Origin: Pusillimonas sp. UBA6240
GTDB lineage: Bacteria; Pseudomonadota; Gammaproteobacteria; Burkholderiales; Burkholderiaceae_B
Direction: 5' to 3'
NCBI GenBank assembly: GCA_002441445.1
Contig: DJWC01000043.1
Location: 9,439 to 36,963, forward strand
Length of the DNA: 27,525 bases
This document shows positions 14,297 through 22,388 of this stretch, piece after piece. The position numbers and the translations under genes are program-made. The notes under the pieces were generated by a model. That model had not been told where the DNA came from. It searched no databases and was given only the letters and a program-made list of their open reading frames with translations. Each line of letters begins with the position of its first letter. Positions within the stretch are counted from its first letter, which is position 1.

Positions 14297-16342
14297 ATGC
14301 GAATAACCTCGCTGCGCAGCAAAATCTTCCTGCTTGTGGGCGTGACCCTTTGCCTGGGGGCGATCGCCGTCATGCTGGTGACGCAGCGCGATGTGACCCG
14401 CACGGTCGTGGCCAGCGAAGAACTCGCCGTGCGCAACGTGCTCAACTTGCTGGTGCGCGACAGCGAGGCACGCTGGGGTGCGCTGCTGAACGACAAGATC
14501 GCCACGGTGCGCACCGGCCGCCGCCAGTTGATAGAGCTCGGCTCCACCGTTAGATCCGTGCTCAACATGTATGTGCAGCAGGTCGAACGGGGGGAACTGA
14601 GCATGGCGGGCGCGCAGGATCTGGCCATGCAATGGATCAACAGCCTGCCCATGGAACAGCAGCGCTTCAGTTTCGTTTTCAATCGCGACCTGATCGTCCT
14701 GGCGAGCGGCAACGCATCGCTGCGAGGCACGGATCTGTCCGCGCTCAAGGATTTCAAGGGACGCGAACTGGCCGCTTCCGTCTACGAGGAAGCCAGAACG
14801 ACGGGGCAAAGCCTGGCCATCTATCGCTGGCCGCTGGAAGGCAAGCCCGAACAAACGGAACTGCGCTACGCCTATTTCGCCTATTTCCAGCCCTGGGACT
14901 GGATATTCGCCATTTCCGGCAATGCCCGCGAGGTGTCCAGGCAGTTCGACCAGCGCCGCCAGGAAATGGAGACATCCATGGGCGAAGCGCTGGAGTCCCT
15001 GCGGTTGGCCCATTCCGGCTTCGCCTTCATCGCGACCGACGACGGCAAGCTCATCCCGTCCCTGCCCGAGGAAAAAGCCAGCCCGCTGGATACGCGCGAC
15101 CAGAACAGCGGCTGGACGCTGCGCGAATTGCTGCAGGACATTCCGCCGAACGGCGAAATCGGCACGATTACCTTTTCCCCCAACACAAGCGACAAACAAT
15201 GGGAAATCAGCGCCGCCTATTTCAAGCCGCTGGGCTGGACCATAGTGGCGGCGGTCCCCGCCGAGGATCTCACCCGGGCCGCCGGCGCGCTGCGCAACCG
15301 GCTCGCCCTGCTCTTCATGGCGGTGCTGGGCATATCGCTGGTCAGCGCATGGGCATTGTCGGCGCGCATCACGCGCCCCTTGCAGCAGCTCAGCGATTAT
15401 GCGCGCGCCTTGCCCGAGCAGGACCTGAGCACCGCCGGCCCCATACCCAGGCACATCGAGCGGCTGCCGCAGGACCAGCCCGATGAGGTCGGACGGCTGG
15501 CGGCCACCTTCATGTACATGGACCGGCAATTGCGTGAAAAAATCGCCAGGCTGGTGCAGGAAACGTCCAGCCGGGAACGCCTGGAAAGCGAATTGAGCAT
15601 TGCCCACGCCATCCAGATGGGCCTGTTGCCGCCGCCGCCCGACTCCCCCGAGCTGGCGCAGGTGGATCTGTACGCCACCATGAAGCCGGCGCGGGAAGTG
15701 GGCGGCGATCTTTACGATTATTTCCTGCTGCCCGATGGGCGTTTGTGCCTGGCCATCGGCGACGTGTCGGACAAAGGCATACCGGCCGCGCTGTTCATGG
15801 CGGTCACGCGCACCCTGATACGTGCGCTGGCCGAAGAAGAAACCGATCCCGCGCTGCTGATGGAGCGCATCAACAACAGCCTGTCGGAGAACAACCCCAA
15901 CCTGATGTTCGTGACGCTGGTCCTGGCGGTCCTGAATATACAGACGGGGGAAATGGTCTGGGCCAATGCCGGCCATCCCGCTCTCTGCGTGCTGCAGACG
16001 GATGGGCAATTGCACCTGCTCGAGGGCCGCAGCGGGCCCGCCTGCGGCGTACAGGAAGATCTGCCCTATCGCAGCTTTTCCACTGTGCTCGCACCCGGCG
16101 AATGCGTATTCGGCTATACCGACGGCGTCACCGAAGCCTTGAATCCGGACGGCGCGCTCTATGGCGAAGAACGGCTGTATGCCCTGCTGTGCAGGCTGGG
16201 CCCCATGAACTGCAAGGGTTTGGCGGACGCCTTGCTGCAAGACGTGCAAATCTATGCGCAAGGCACGGAACAATCGGACGACATCACCCTGATCGCGGCA
16301 AGAAGGCCGGCTTTGCCGGACAGCGGGCCGGGACACGCTTGA
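14297..16342 (+). CDS. Membrane-bound PP2C (RsbU/SpoIIE-type) phosphatase with double Cache-like sensor and HAMP
   Basis: A 681-residue sensor phosphatase. TM1 is at about 9-29. Residues 30-330 form the periplasmic sensor with two similar sub-repeats ending FQPWDWIFAISGNA (about 197-210) and FKPLGWTIVAAVPAED (about 309-324), as in tandem Cache domains. TM2 is at about 335-355, HAMP at about 356-411, then a coiled-coil linker. Residues about 445-670 are a PPM/SpoIIE phosphatase with metal-binding acidic residues D471 (GGDLYDY), D489 (GDVSDKG), D609 (YTDGV) and D661 (SDDITL). Such enzymes dephosphorylate STAS proteins; the STAS protein at 7038-7376 is the nearest candidate. It runs with the binding protein 17 bases downstream and is divergent from the sensor-MFS gene. 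Membrane-bound with a cytoplasmic catalytic domain. Confidence 0.9.
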   Translation: MRITSLRSKIFLLVGVTLCLGAIAVMLVTQRDVTRTVVASEELAVRNVLNLLVRDSEARWGALLNDKIATVRTGRRQLIELGSTVRSVLNMYVQQVERGELSMAGAQDLAMQWINSLPMEQQRFSFVFNRDLIVLASGNASLRGTDLSALKDFKGRELAASVYEEARTTGQSLAIYRWPLEGKPEQTELRYAYFAYFQPWDWIFAISGNAREVSRQFDQRRQEMETSMGEALESLRLAHSGFAFIATDDGKLIPSLPEEKASPLDTRDQNSGWTLRELLQDIPPNGEIGTITFSPNTSDKQWEISAAYFKPLGWTIVAAVPAEDLTRAAGALRNRLALLFMAVLGISLVSAWALSARITRPLQQLSDYARALPEQDLSTAGPIPRHIERLPQDQPDEVGRLAATFMYMDRQLREKIARLVQETSSRERLESELSIAHAIQMGLLPPPPDSPELAQVDLYATMKPAREVGGDLYDYFLLPDGRLCLAIGDVSDKGIPAALFMAVTRTLIRALAEEETDPALLMERINNSLSENNPNLMFVTLVLAVLNIQTGEMVWANAGHPALCVLQTDGQLHLLEGRSGPACGVQEDLPYRSFSTVLAPGECVFGYTDGVTEALNPDGALYGEERLYALLCRLGPMNCKGLADALLQDVQIYAQGTEQSDDITLIAARRPALPDSGPGHA

Positions 16343-16359
16343 GCGGAAAATCCAGAACC

Positions 16360-17538
16360 ATGATTGCACGTTTTCTTTCGCCCTTCTTGTTCATCCTGGC
16401 CCTCGTTCTGTCGCCGGCGCCGCAAGCCGTGGCGGCCGACGGGGCGCCCGCCGGCAAGACTACGGTTTTTCCCACCGATCCCATCGCCCGGCCCGACGGC
16501 AAGCCCTGGCGCATCGGCTATGTGGAAAGCGGCGACTATGCCGAATATCCGGCGACCCTGGCCGAGATCGCAGAAGGTCTGGAACGACTGGGATGGCTGG
16601 AGCTGAAAACCGATATTCCCGACGGACTAACGGGCGCCGAACTCTGGACCTGGCTGGGCCGGAACACGCAAAGCCGTACGGTGGAATTCGTGGCGGACGC
16701 CCGGTGGCAGCCGGGCAACTTCGACAATGAAAAGCGCCCGCAGGTACGGGCGGCCATCGCCGAGCGCCTGGAAAAAAAGCATGACCTGGACTTGATCATC
16801 GCCATGGGCACCTGGGCCGGGCAGGACATGCGCGCCATCGGGCCGCCCATTCCCACGGTCGTCGGCTCGACCAGCGACCCCCTGGCCGCGGGCATCGCCG
16901 ACAGCGTTCAGGACAGCGGGCGCGACAACCTGCACACGCGCATAGAACCCCAGCGCTATCAACGCCAATTGCGCCTGTTCCACGAAATCGTGCCGTTCAA
17001 GCGATTGGGCATCGTCTACGAGGACAGCGAGGCGGGCCGCACCTATGCGGCGCTCAAGGCGGTGGAACAGGTCAGCCACCAACTGGGTTTCGCCATAGAG
17101 CCCTGCCATGCCCCTTCCAGCAGCGTGTCCACGGAGCAGGCCATCACCAATGCGCTGGACTGCTACCGCACGCTGAGCCGGCGGCGCGTGGACGCGGTCT
17201 ATGTCACCTCGCACCGGGGCGTCACGCCCGATTCCATCCACGATGTCGCCAAAATACTGGCGCAGGCCAAGATACCCAGCTTTTCCATGGCGGGTTCCAA
17301 AGAAGTGCGCGACGGCATACTGCTGAGCCTGGCCCAGGCGGATCTGTCTTATGTGGGCCTGTTCCATGCGGAGACGATCGCACGCATCTTCCATGGCGCC
17401 CTGCCGCGGCAATTGAGCCAAGTGTGGATAGACCCGCCCAAGATCGCCTTGAATCTGGCGACCGCGCGCACCATAGGCTTCGATCCCCCGGTGGACATCC
17501 TGTTGGCCGCCGATGAGGTCTATGAGACAACGCCCTAG
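16360..17538 (+). CDS. Periplasmic ABC-type substrate-binding protein (TrpX-like family)
   Basis: A 392-residue exported protein. Residues 1-26 are a signal peptide (MIARFLSPFLF, hydrophobic core, cut near AVA-ADG). The rest has the type I periplasmic-binding fold seen in the ABC_sub_bind/TrpX family: WRIGYVESGDYAEYPATLAE, LDLIIAMGTWAGQDM, PTVVGSTSDPLAAGI, FKRLGIVYEDSEAGRTYAALK and KIPSFSMAGSKEVRDGILLS. No permease or ATPase gene is adjacent, so it probably does not feed a dedicated ABC importer here. It starts 17 bases after the PP2C sensor gene and is probably co-transcribed. A plausible role is delivering a ligand to the Cache sensor (inference). Its TAG stop and the stop of the convergent ligase share the palindrome CTAG. 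Confidence 0.82.
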   Translation: MIARFLSPFLFILALVLSPAPQAVAADGAPAGKTTVFPTDPIARPDGKPWRIGYVESGDYAEYPATLAEIAEGLERLGWLELKTDIPDGLTGAELWTWLGRNTQSRTVEFVADARWQPGNFDNEKRPQVRAAIAERLEKKHDLDLIIAMGTWAGQDMRAIGPPIPTVVGSTSDPLAAGIADSVQDSGRDNLHTRIEPQRYQRQLRLFHEIVPFKRLGIVYEDSEAGRTYAALKAVEQVSHQLGFAIEPCHAPSSSVSTEQAITNALDCYRTLSRRRVDAVYVTSHRGVTPDSIHDVAKILAQAKIPSFSMAGSKEVRDGILLSLAQADLSYVGLFHAETIARIFHGALPRQLSQVWIDPPKIALNLATARTIGFDPPVDILLAADEVYETTP

Positions 17539-19142
17539 GGGCGAGACAGCGCGGCGTAGTAGCAGCCCGGATGCAGCGCGGCATGGCGCGGCAGCAAGGC
17601 GGCCAGCCGTTCCCGCGGGGCGCCGCGCGCGCTGTTCCAGGTATCCAGCAATCGATCGGCAGCGGCGCGGCCGCTATCCAGCACAAAATCGGCATAGGCC
17701 AGCCAGGGCGCATCCTGCGCGTCCAGGCCGGCCCGGGCCACGGCCAGCACGTCCGCACACAAGGCGCGGACGCGGCCGTCGTCCAGTCCCGCCCGCATGG
17801 CCGGCTGGCGCAGTGCGCCAAGCGCATCCCATCCCCAGTCCCGGACCAAGCCCCAGGCTGCGTCCAGATTGTTGATCAAGCCCGCCTGCAGGGCGGTCGG
17901 CGCCAGCAGCATGCTGCGCGCCGCCTCCACCCCGCCTTCCTGCAACAGGCAAGCGTCGGCGTACCCCGCCCCGGGTGCGCGGGCCTCGATATATACCTGG
18001 GCGCCGCAGGCTTCGAACAAGGCCTCCAGGCCCCCGTCGCTGCGCCAGGCCCGCAGCAATTCGCCCAGCGGCGGCGGATCCGCGAGCCGATAGCGCAAAC
18101 GCGCATCCAGGAACTGGCCGATCTGGGAATATTCGAAATGCCGCGCATGCGGCTTCAGCCATGCCTCCCGGCCATCGTCCAGGCGCTTTCCCGGCCAACG
18201 CTCGGCCTGCAGAAATTGCAGCAGGCAGGGGTCGCCGTCGAGCAGCACGGCCGGAACCGATTTGTAATCGTAGGAATGCTCCAAAGGCAGGCCTCGCGTC
18301 ACGGTGCCGGGCCCGAACATCCAGTGGAAAAAGTCCCCGAGGCCAGTGAAAGGCCGGGCGGGATAGGTGCACAGCTTCAGGTCGCCGGCGAACCTTGCCG
18401 GTCCGAACACACGCGGCCACAGCGTCATGCGATGCTCCTTGCAGCCCGCATGCATTCCGGATTCCAAAGGGCTGTTGGCGAACAGGGCGATGCTGGCGGG
18501 AGCCAGGGCGATCGCCGCGTTCAAGGCCCGGACGGCCCGTTCGACCGGCACCGAGGTGTTGGCGCCATTCTGGGCTTTGGCGTCTATGCCTTCCCAATGA
18601 TGCCAGCCGCGGTGCTCGCGCAGTTCCCGGTATATGGGCCTGGGCACGCAGACCTTGCCATACCAGGCCGCATCGCGGCCGCAACAGGGGTGCTGGGACG
18701 CATTCAGGATGAGCGCGTCATCCGCTTCCAGGGCCTCCAGGGTGTCGGCCAGCTCCTGGAACGCCTGCGCCGCCAGCCGGTCCAGGCCGCCCTTGCCTCC
18801 ATGCACCGGCGCCAGCGCCGTCTCTAGAAGGTTGTAGCCATTGTCCAGCCCGCAATCGGCCGTCGGCGTCCGCACGCCCACGGCCCGCCGCCCGATGCGC
18901 TGAAGGGCGCAATCCAGCCCGCGCGCCTGCTTGATGCGCAGCAAGGCGGGAAAGTACGCGCTGACGGGCTGGCTGGCGCCGGTGCGACTATGCGCCGTCA
19001 CCATTTCCATTTCCAGGCCCAGCCGGGGCGTGTAGCCCGCGTCGGCCGGGCGGGGCGGGATTGCGGCGGCGCCTGCCGCCGGCAGGCCGCCGGCGGGCTT
19101 CCCGCTACAAGAAGAGCTTGTAGGCCGGGTTCTCGCTTTCAT
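17535..19142 (-). CDS. Glutamate-cysteine ligase / carboxylate-amine ligase, GCS2 family
   Basis: A protein of 535 residues or somewhat fewer. The core starts at RLGLEMEMVTA (E44 and E46 are the metal/ATP site of the GCS2 superfamily). It continues with TADCGLDNGYNLLE, NASQHPCCGRDAAW, NGANTSVPVERAV and FANSPLESGMHAG, matching the ATP-dependent glutamate-cysteine/carboxylate-amine ligase family. The reaction would join an amine such as cysteine to the gamma-carboxylate of glutamate. The real substrate is open, since YbdK-type members are poorly characterised. The only in-frame ATG before the core is at 19142, inside the 3' end of ilvA, so the genes overlap by 38 bases. The first about 35 residues are low-complexity Ala/Pro/Gly and may be untranslated if a rare start is used. 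The 3' end meets the binding-protein gene at a shared CTAG. Confidence 0.75.
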   Translation of the reverse strand: MKARTRPTSSSCSGKPAGGLPAAGAAAIPPRPADAGYTPRLGLEMEMVTAHSRTGASQPVSAYFPALLRIKQARGLDCALQRIGRRAVGVRTPTADCGLDNGYNLLETALAPVHGGKGGLDRLAAQAFQELADTLEALEADDALILNASQHPCCGRDAAWYGKVCVPRPIYRELREHRGWHHWEGIDAKAQNGANTSVPVERAVRALNAAIALAPASIALFANSPLESGMHAGCKEHRMTLWPRVFGPARFAGDLKLCTYPARPFTGLGDFFHWMFGPGTVTRGLPLEHSYDYKSVPAVLLDGDPCLLQFLQAERWPGKRLDDGREAWLKPHARHFEYSQIGQFLDARLRYRLADPPPLGELLRAWRSDGGLEALFEACGAQVYIEARAPGAGYADACLLQEGGVEAARSMLLAPTALQAGLINNLDAAWGLVRDWGWDALGALRQPAMRAGLDDGRVRALCADVLAVARAGLDAQDAPWLAYADFVLDSGRAAADRLLDTWNSARGAPRERLAALLPRHAALHPGCYYAALSRP

Positions 19143-20613
19143 TCCAGTAAGGGTAGCCCAGGCCGTCCAGGAAGACTTTGAAGTCTTTTTTGTCGGAGGG
19201 CGGCACTTGCAGGCCCACCAGGATGCGGCCGTAGTCGTCGCCCTGATTGCGGTAATGGAACAGGCTGATGTTCCAGTTGGGGTTCATCGCACCCAGGAAT
19301 TTCATCAGGGCGCCGGGCCGTTCGGGAAACTCGAAGCGGAAGAGCAATTCGTGCTCGGCCAGGTCCGAGCGCCCGCCCACCATGTAGCGCAGGTGCGTCT
19401 TGGCCATTTCGTTGCCGGTCAGATCCACGGTGGGGAAGCCTTTCTTGCGGAAGCTGGCGGCCAGCTTTTCGATCTCGGCCTCGGAACGGATCTGCAGGCC
19501 GACGAAGACATGAGCCAGTTCCGGATCGGAGATGCGGTAATTGAATTCGGTCACGCTGCGGTTGCCCACCGCTTCGCACAAGCGCAGGAAGCTGCCGCGC
19601 TTTTCCGGTAGCGTCAGGGCGAAAACCGCTTCGCGGGCTTCGCCCACGTCGGCGCGTTCGGCGACGAAGCGCAGCCGATCGAAGTTCATGTTCGCGCCGC
19701 TGGTGATGGCCACCAGGGTTTTATCTTTCCATTTGTTCTGCATCGCGTAGCGCTTGGCGCCCGCCAGGGCCAGTGCGCCGGCGGGCTCCAGCACGCTGCG
19801 CGTATCCTGGAACACGTCCTTGATGCCGGCGCAGATGGCATCGGTGTCCACCAGCACGTAATCGTCCACATAGTCGCGCGCCAGCCTGAAGGTTTCGGCG
19901 CCCACCTGCTTGACGGCAGTGCCGTCGGAAAACAGGCCTACGTCGCCCAGCGCCAGGCGCCTGCCCGCCTTGACGCTGCGCGCCATGGCGTCGGAGTCCA
20001 CGGTCTGCACGCCGATGATTTTTATTTCGGGCCGCAATTGCTTGGTATAAGCCGCAATCCCGGCGATCAGGCCGCCGCCGCCGATGGGGACGAAAATGGC
20101 GTCGATGGGGCCGGGATGCTGGCGCAGTATCTCCATGCCGACCGTGCCCTGCCCGGCGATGACATCCGGGTCGTCGAAAGGGTGGACGAAGGTCAGTTTC
20201 TCTTTCTTTTCCAGTAGCTTGGCGTGCTCGTAGGCGTCGGAATAGCTATCGCCGGCCAGCATGACTTCGCCGCCCAGGGCGCGCACCGCGTCGATCTTGA
20301 CCTGCGGCGTGGTGATGGGCATGGCGATGACGGCGCGGCAACCCAGGCGCTTCGCGGACAGGGCCACGCCTTGCGCATGGTTGCCGGCGGAGGCGGCGAT
20401 GACGCCGCGCTTGAGTTCGGCCGGGCTGAGGTTGGCCATCTTGTTGTAGGCGCCGCGCAGCTTGAAACTGAAAACGCCCTGGGTATCTTCGCGCTTCAAA
20501 AAGACTTTGTTTTGAATTCGGGCTGAAACCTGGGGGGCGAATTCGAGAGGGGATTCGACGGCGACGTCGTACACCTTGGAAGTCAAGATGCGCTTTAGAT
20601 AGTCTGTTGACAT
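19105..20613 (-). CDS. ilvA: Biosynthetic threonine ammonia-lyase (threonine deaminase)
   Basis: A 502-residue PLP enzyme converting threonine to 2-oxobutanoate, the first step of isoleucine synthesis. The PLP lysine is K51 in FSFKLRGAYN. The substrate/cofactor loop is AASAGNHAQGVAL and the phosphate-binding loop is VPIGGGGLIAGI. After residue about 325 come two ACT-like regulatory domains (FALTLPEKRGSFLRLCEAVG; FRFEFPERPGALMKFLG), the arrangement of the feedback-inhibited biosynthetic form (E. coli IlvA about 514 residues). The frame extends 15 codons further to an ATG at 20658, but MSTDYLKRIL at 20613 aligns with the family N-terminus. Neither has a clear ribosome-binding site. It overlaps the GCS2-family gene downstream by 38 bases. 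Confidence 0.92.
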   Translation of the reverse strand: MSTDYLKRILTSKVYDVAVESPLEFAPQVSARIQNKVFLKREDTQGVFSFKLRGAYNKMANLSPAELKRGVIAASAGNHAQGVALSAKRLGCRAVIAMPITTPQVKIDAVRALGGEVMLAGDSYSDAYEHAKLLEKKEKLTFVHPFDDPDVIAGQGTVGMEILRQHPGPIDAIFVPIGGGGLIAGIAAYTKQLRPEIKIIGVQTVDSDAMARSVKAGRRLALGDVGLFSDGTAVKQVGAETFRLARDYVDDYVLVDTDAICAGIKDVFQDTRSVLEPAGALALAGAKRYAMQNKWKDKTLVAITSGANMNFDRLRFVAERADVGEAREAVFALTLPEKRGSFLRLCEAVGNRSVTEFNYRISDPELAHVFVGLQIRSEAEIEKLAASFRKKGFPTVDLTGNEMAKTHLRYMVGGRSDLAEHELLFRFEFPERPGALMKFLGAMNPNWNISLFHYRNQGDDYGRILVGLQVPPSDKKDFKVFLDGLGYPYWNESENPAYKLFL

Positions 20614-20749
20614 GGATGAAAGGGGCGAGAAGAACGAAAAGAGCGTCAGGGGCGCCATGGAACGGATTTCAAGAATACCATAGCGGCTGTTCCACGGAGC
20701 ACATGGCTGCGAGCCGGGACGACATGGTGGAAGGGCATGGCTTCAAGCT

Positions 20750-20779
20750 TTGGCTATGCCATGGCTTTATGGCTATACA
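20750..20779 (+). promoter_or_regulatory. Weak candidate promoter before the YqaA-type gene
   Basis: TTGGCT (20750-20755) and TATACA (20774-20779) are 18 bases apart. The -10 would place transcription start at or just before the ATG at 20790, giving an almost leaderless message. Low certainty. Confidence 0.25.
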
Positions 20780-20789
20780 CTAGCGCTCT

Positions 20790-21311
20790 ATGGAAGCATG
20801 GCTGCAATCGACGATACATTGGCTGCTCCTTACGCTGGCTTTGCCGCGTGTGGGGCTGAGCGCTATTTTCATTGTCGCGATGGTGTCGGCGACGCTGCTG
20901 CCGCTGGGGTCGGAGCCGGCGGTCTTCGGTTATGTGAAGATCGCGCCGGATATGTTCTGGGCGGCGGTATTGACGGCGACGGCGGGCAATACGGTGGGCG
21001 GAGCGATCAGTTATGCGATGGGGCTGGGGGCGGAAAAGGCGATGGAGCGTTGGCGCGAAAAGCATCCTTACAGGCCGCGCAGCAAGGCGGGCGGCCGCTG
21101 GCATGATTATGTGAGTTATTGGCTGCACCGCCTGGGGCCGCCGGCGCTGTTTTTTTCGTGGCTGCCGGTGGTGGGAGATCCGCTATGCGCGGTGGCGGGC
21201 TGGCTGCGTTTGCCTTTCTGGCGCTGTGTGGCTTATATGGCGATCGGGAAGTTTCTGCGGTATGCGGTGATGACGGGGGCGTTGCTGTGGGTTTTTCCGG
21301 TGAAGGTGTGA
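20790..21311 (+). CDS. YqaA-type VTT-domain (DedA-like) membrane protein
   Basis: A 173-residue integral membrane protein of the YqaA/SNARE-associated (VTT) family. It has four or so hydrophobic segments with the family pattern LGSEPAVFG near residue 40, NTVGGAISYAMGLGAEK (about 67-83) and FFSWLPVVGDPLCAVAGWLRLPFW (about 122-145), which carries the conserved G-D-P-x-x-x-x-A-G motif. VTT proteins include lipid scramblases and the DedA family; YqaA itself has no firmly known role. The ATG at 20790 precedes the first membrane segment by few residues and no good ribosome-binding site is seen. It stands alone: the upstream neighbour ilvA is divergent and downstream is a long non-coding repeat region. 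Confidence 0.85.
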   Translation: MEAWLQSTIHWLLLTLALPRVGLSAIFIVAMVSATLLPLGSEPAVFGYVKIAPDMFWAAVLTATAGNTVGGAISYAMGLGAEKAMERWREKHPYRPRSKAGGRWHDYVSYWLHRLGPPALFFSWLPVVGDPLCAVAGWLRLPFWRCVAYMAIGKFLRYAVMTGALLWVFPVKV

Positions 21312-21339
21312 GGGGTGTTTGGTGTGACACGGCATTCGT

Positions 21340-21755
21340 CGCACTGCTTGGTTTCTTTGACGCATGTCGGGTAGGTTGTGGCGTTGCTTGGTTTCTTTGA
21401 CGCGGGACGGGTGGTTTGTGGCGCTGCTTTGTTCTTCTGGCGTGTGCCGGGTTGTGGCGCTGCTTGGTTTCTTTGACGTGTGCTGGTGGTTTGTGGCGTT
21501 CTTTGTTCTTCTGGCGCGGGACGGGTTGTGGCGCTGCTTGGTTTCTTTGACGCGTACTGGGTGGTTTGTGGCGTTGCTTTGTTCTTCTGGCGCGTGCCGG
21601 GTTGTGGCGCTGCTTGGTTTCTTTGACGCGTACTGGGTGGTTTGTGGCGTTGCTTTGTTCTTCTGACGCGTGCCGGGTTGTGGCGCTGCTTGGTTTCTTT
21701 GACGCGTACTGGGTGGTTTGTGGCGTTGCTTTGTTCTTCTGACGCGTGCCGGGTG
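21340..21755. repeat. Composite tandem repeat (76-bp period made of 40-bp and 36-bp half-units)
   Basis: Half-unit A carries GCTTGGTTTCTTTGACG at 21346, 21386, 21462, 21536, 21612 and 21688. Half-unit B carries GCTTTGTTCTTCTG at about 21426, 21501, 21576, 21652 and 21728. A and B are themselves related and alternate, giving a 76-bp period (one unit slightly shorter) for about five periods, plus one extra A in front. The last three periods are almost identical. The period is not a multiple of three and open frames across it switch phase from unit to unit, so it is not protein-coding. Confidence 0.9.
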
Positions 21756-22114
21756 GCGGGGCCGGGCCTTGCTCCTCGTGGCCGGTCCGGCGCCCTGCGC
21801 GCCGGACTGCGGCATCGGCTAGCTCGTCCGGCCATTCGGCCTACCTTCGCGACCGCCTCGCCCGGCCCCGAAAGTCGCCGCGGCCCGGCCCCGCCACCCG
21901 TCCCGCTGCGTTGATTTGTGCTCGTGCCGCCGCTGGGACGGTTTGGGTGCTTGGCCTTTTTCTGAGTTTGTTGGTACAGCTGGAAGAGCTCTTGCGCCGT
22001 CCCGCCTTCGCGCGCCTGCCGCGCGGGCCGGGACATTCGGGGTGGTCAAATGTAGACTGCTGGTAAGGCTGGTTGCACATGTTTCACAAGCTCGCGCAGT
22101 CCTAGTCCTAGTCC
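21756..22114. other. Gene-free GC-rich stretch
   Basis: No frame here reads as a recognisable protein. A 9-bp perfect inverted repeat (GTCCGGCGC at 21785-21793 with its complement at 21799-21807, 5-base loop) is a possible hairpin without a T-run. The rest is unremarkable GC-rich DNA, with a CCTAGT direct duplication at about 22100-22112 leading into the 13-bp repeats. Confidence 0.5.
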
Positions 22115-22166
22115 CGGTTCTACGTTCCGGTTCTACGTTCCAGCTCTACATTCTAGTTCCAGCTCG
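22115..22166. repeat. 13-bp tandem repeat, about four copies
   Basis: CGGTTCTACGTTC occurs twice back to back (22115-22127 and 22128-22140), then degenerates to CAGCTCTACATTC (22141-22153) and TAGTTCCAGCTCG (22154-22166). Weaker TTCC/CTAG-rich echoes continue to about 22195. The 13-base period rules out coding function. The stretch 22167-22334 after it holds no gene I can recognise. Confidence 0.8.
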
Positions 22167-22334
22167 AGTTCCGAGTCCTAGCTCCAGCTTCCATGCCAGT
22201 GCCTTTCGCATTCCACGGATGATCAAGCACTAACTCTGTTGTCAAGGCGTAGCCGGCGGGCAGGGGTTGGGCGACGTTGAGCAAGCCGCGGCAGGTGCTT
22301 TGCGGCGGGGGCGTAAGAGGGTGTGCATGTTTGA

Positions 22335-22369
22335 GCAAAAATTCAGCCCACAGGCGGCTGAATTTTTGC
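22335..22369. repeat. Perfect 14-bp inverted repeat (hairpin)
   Basis: GCAAAAATTCAGCC (22335-22348) and its exact reverse complement (22356-22369) enclose a 7-base loop. On either strand the 3' arm gives a T-rich tract, so it could act as a two-way terminator, but no gene ends close by. It directly precedes a second hairpin with an 8-base T-run, together forming a compact palindromic unit. Confidence 0.75.
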
Positions 22370-22388
22370 CGCCGGGCCGCCCCAAGGC

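Noticed and set aside
21340..21755. Possible CRISPR array
   Set aside because: Repeats are directly contiguous with no unique spacers, the units are not palindromic and no cas genes are near.
21183..22036. Two minus-strand open frames (210 and 267 residues) across the tandem repeat
   Set aside because: The 76-base period is not a multiple of three, so successive units are read in different phases (KETKQRHN, then STRQRNQ, then ASKKPSS); they are open only because the repeat lacks stops on that strand.
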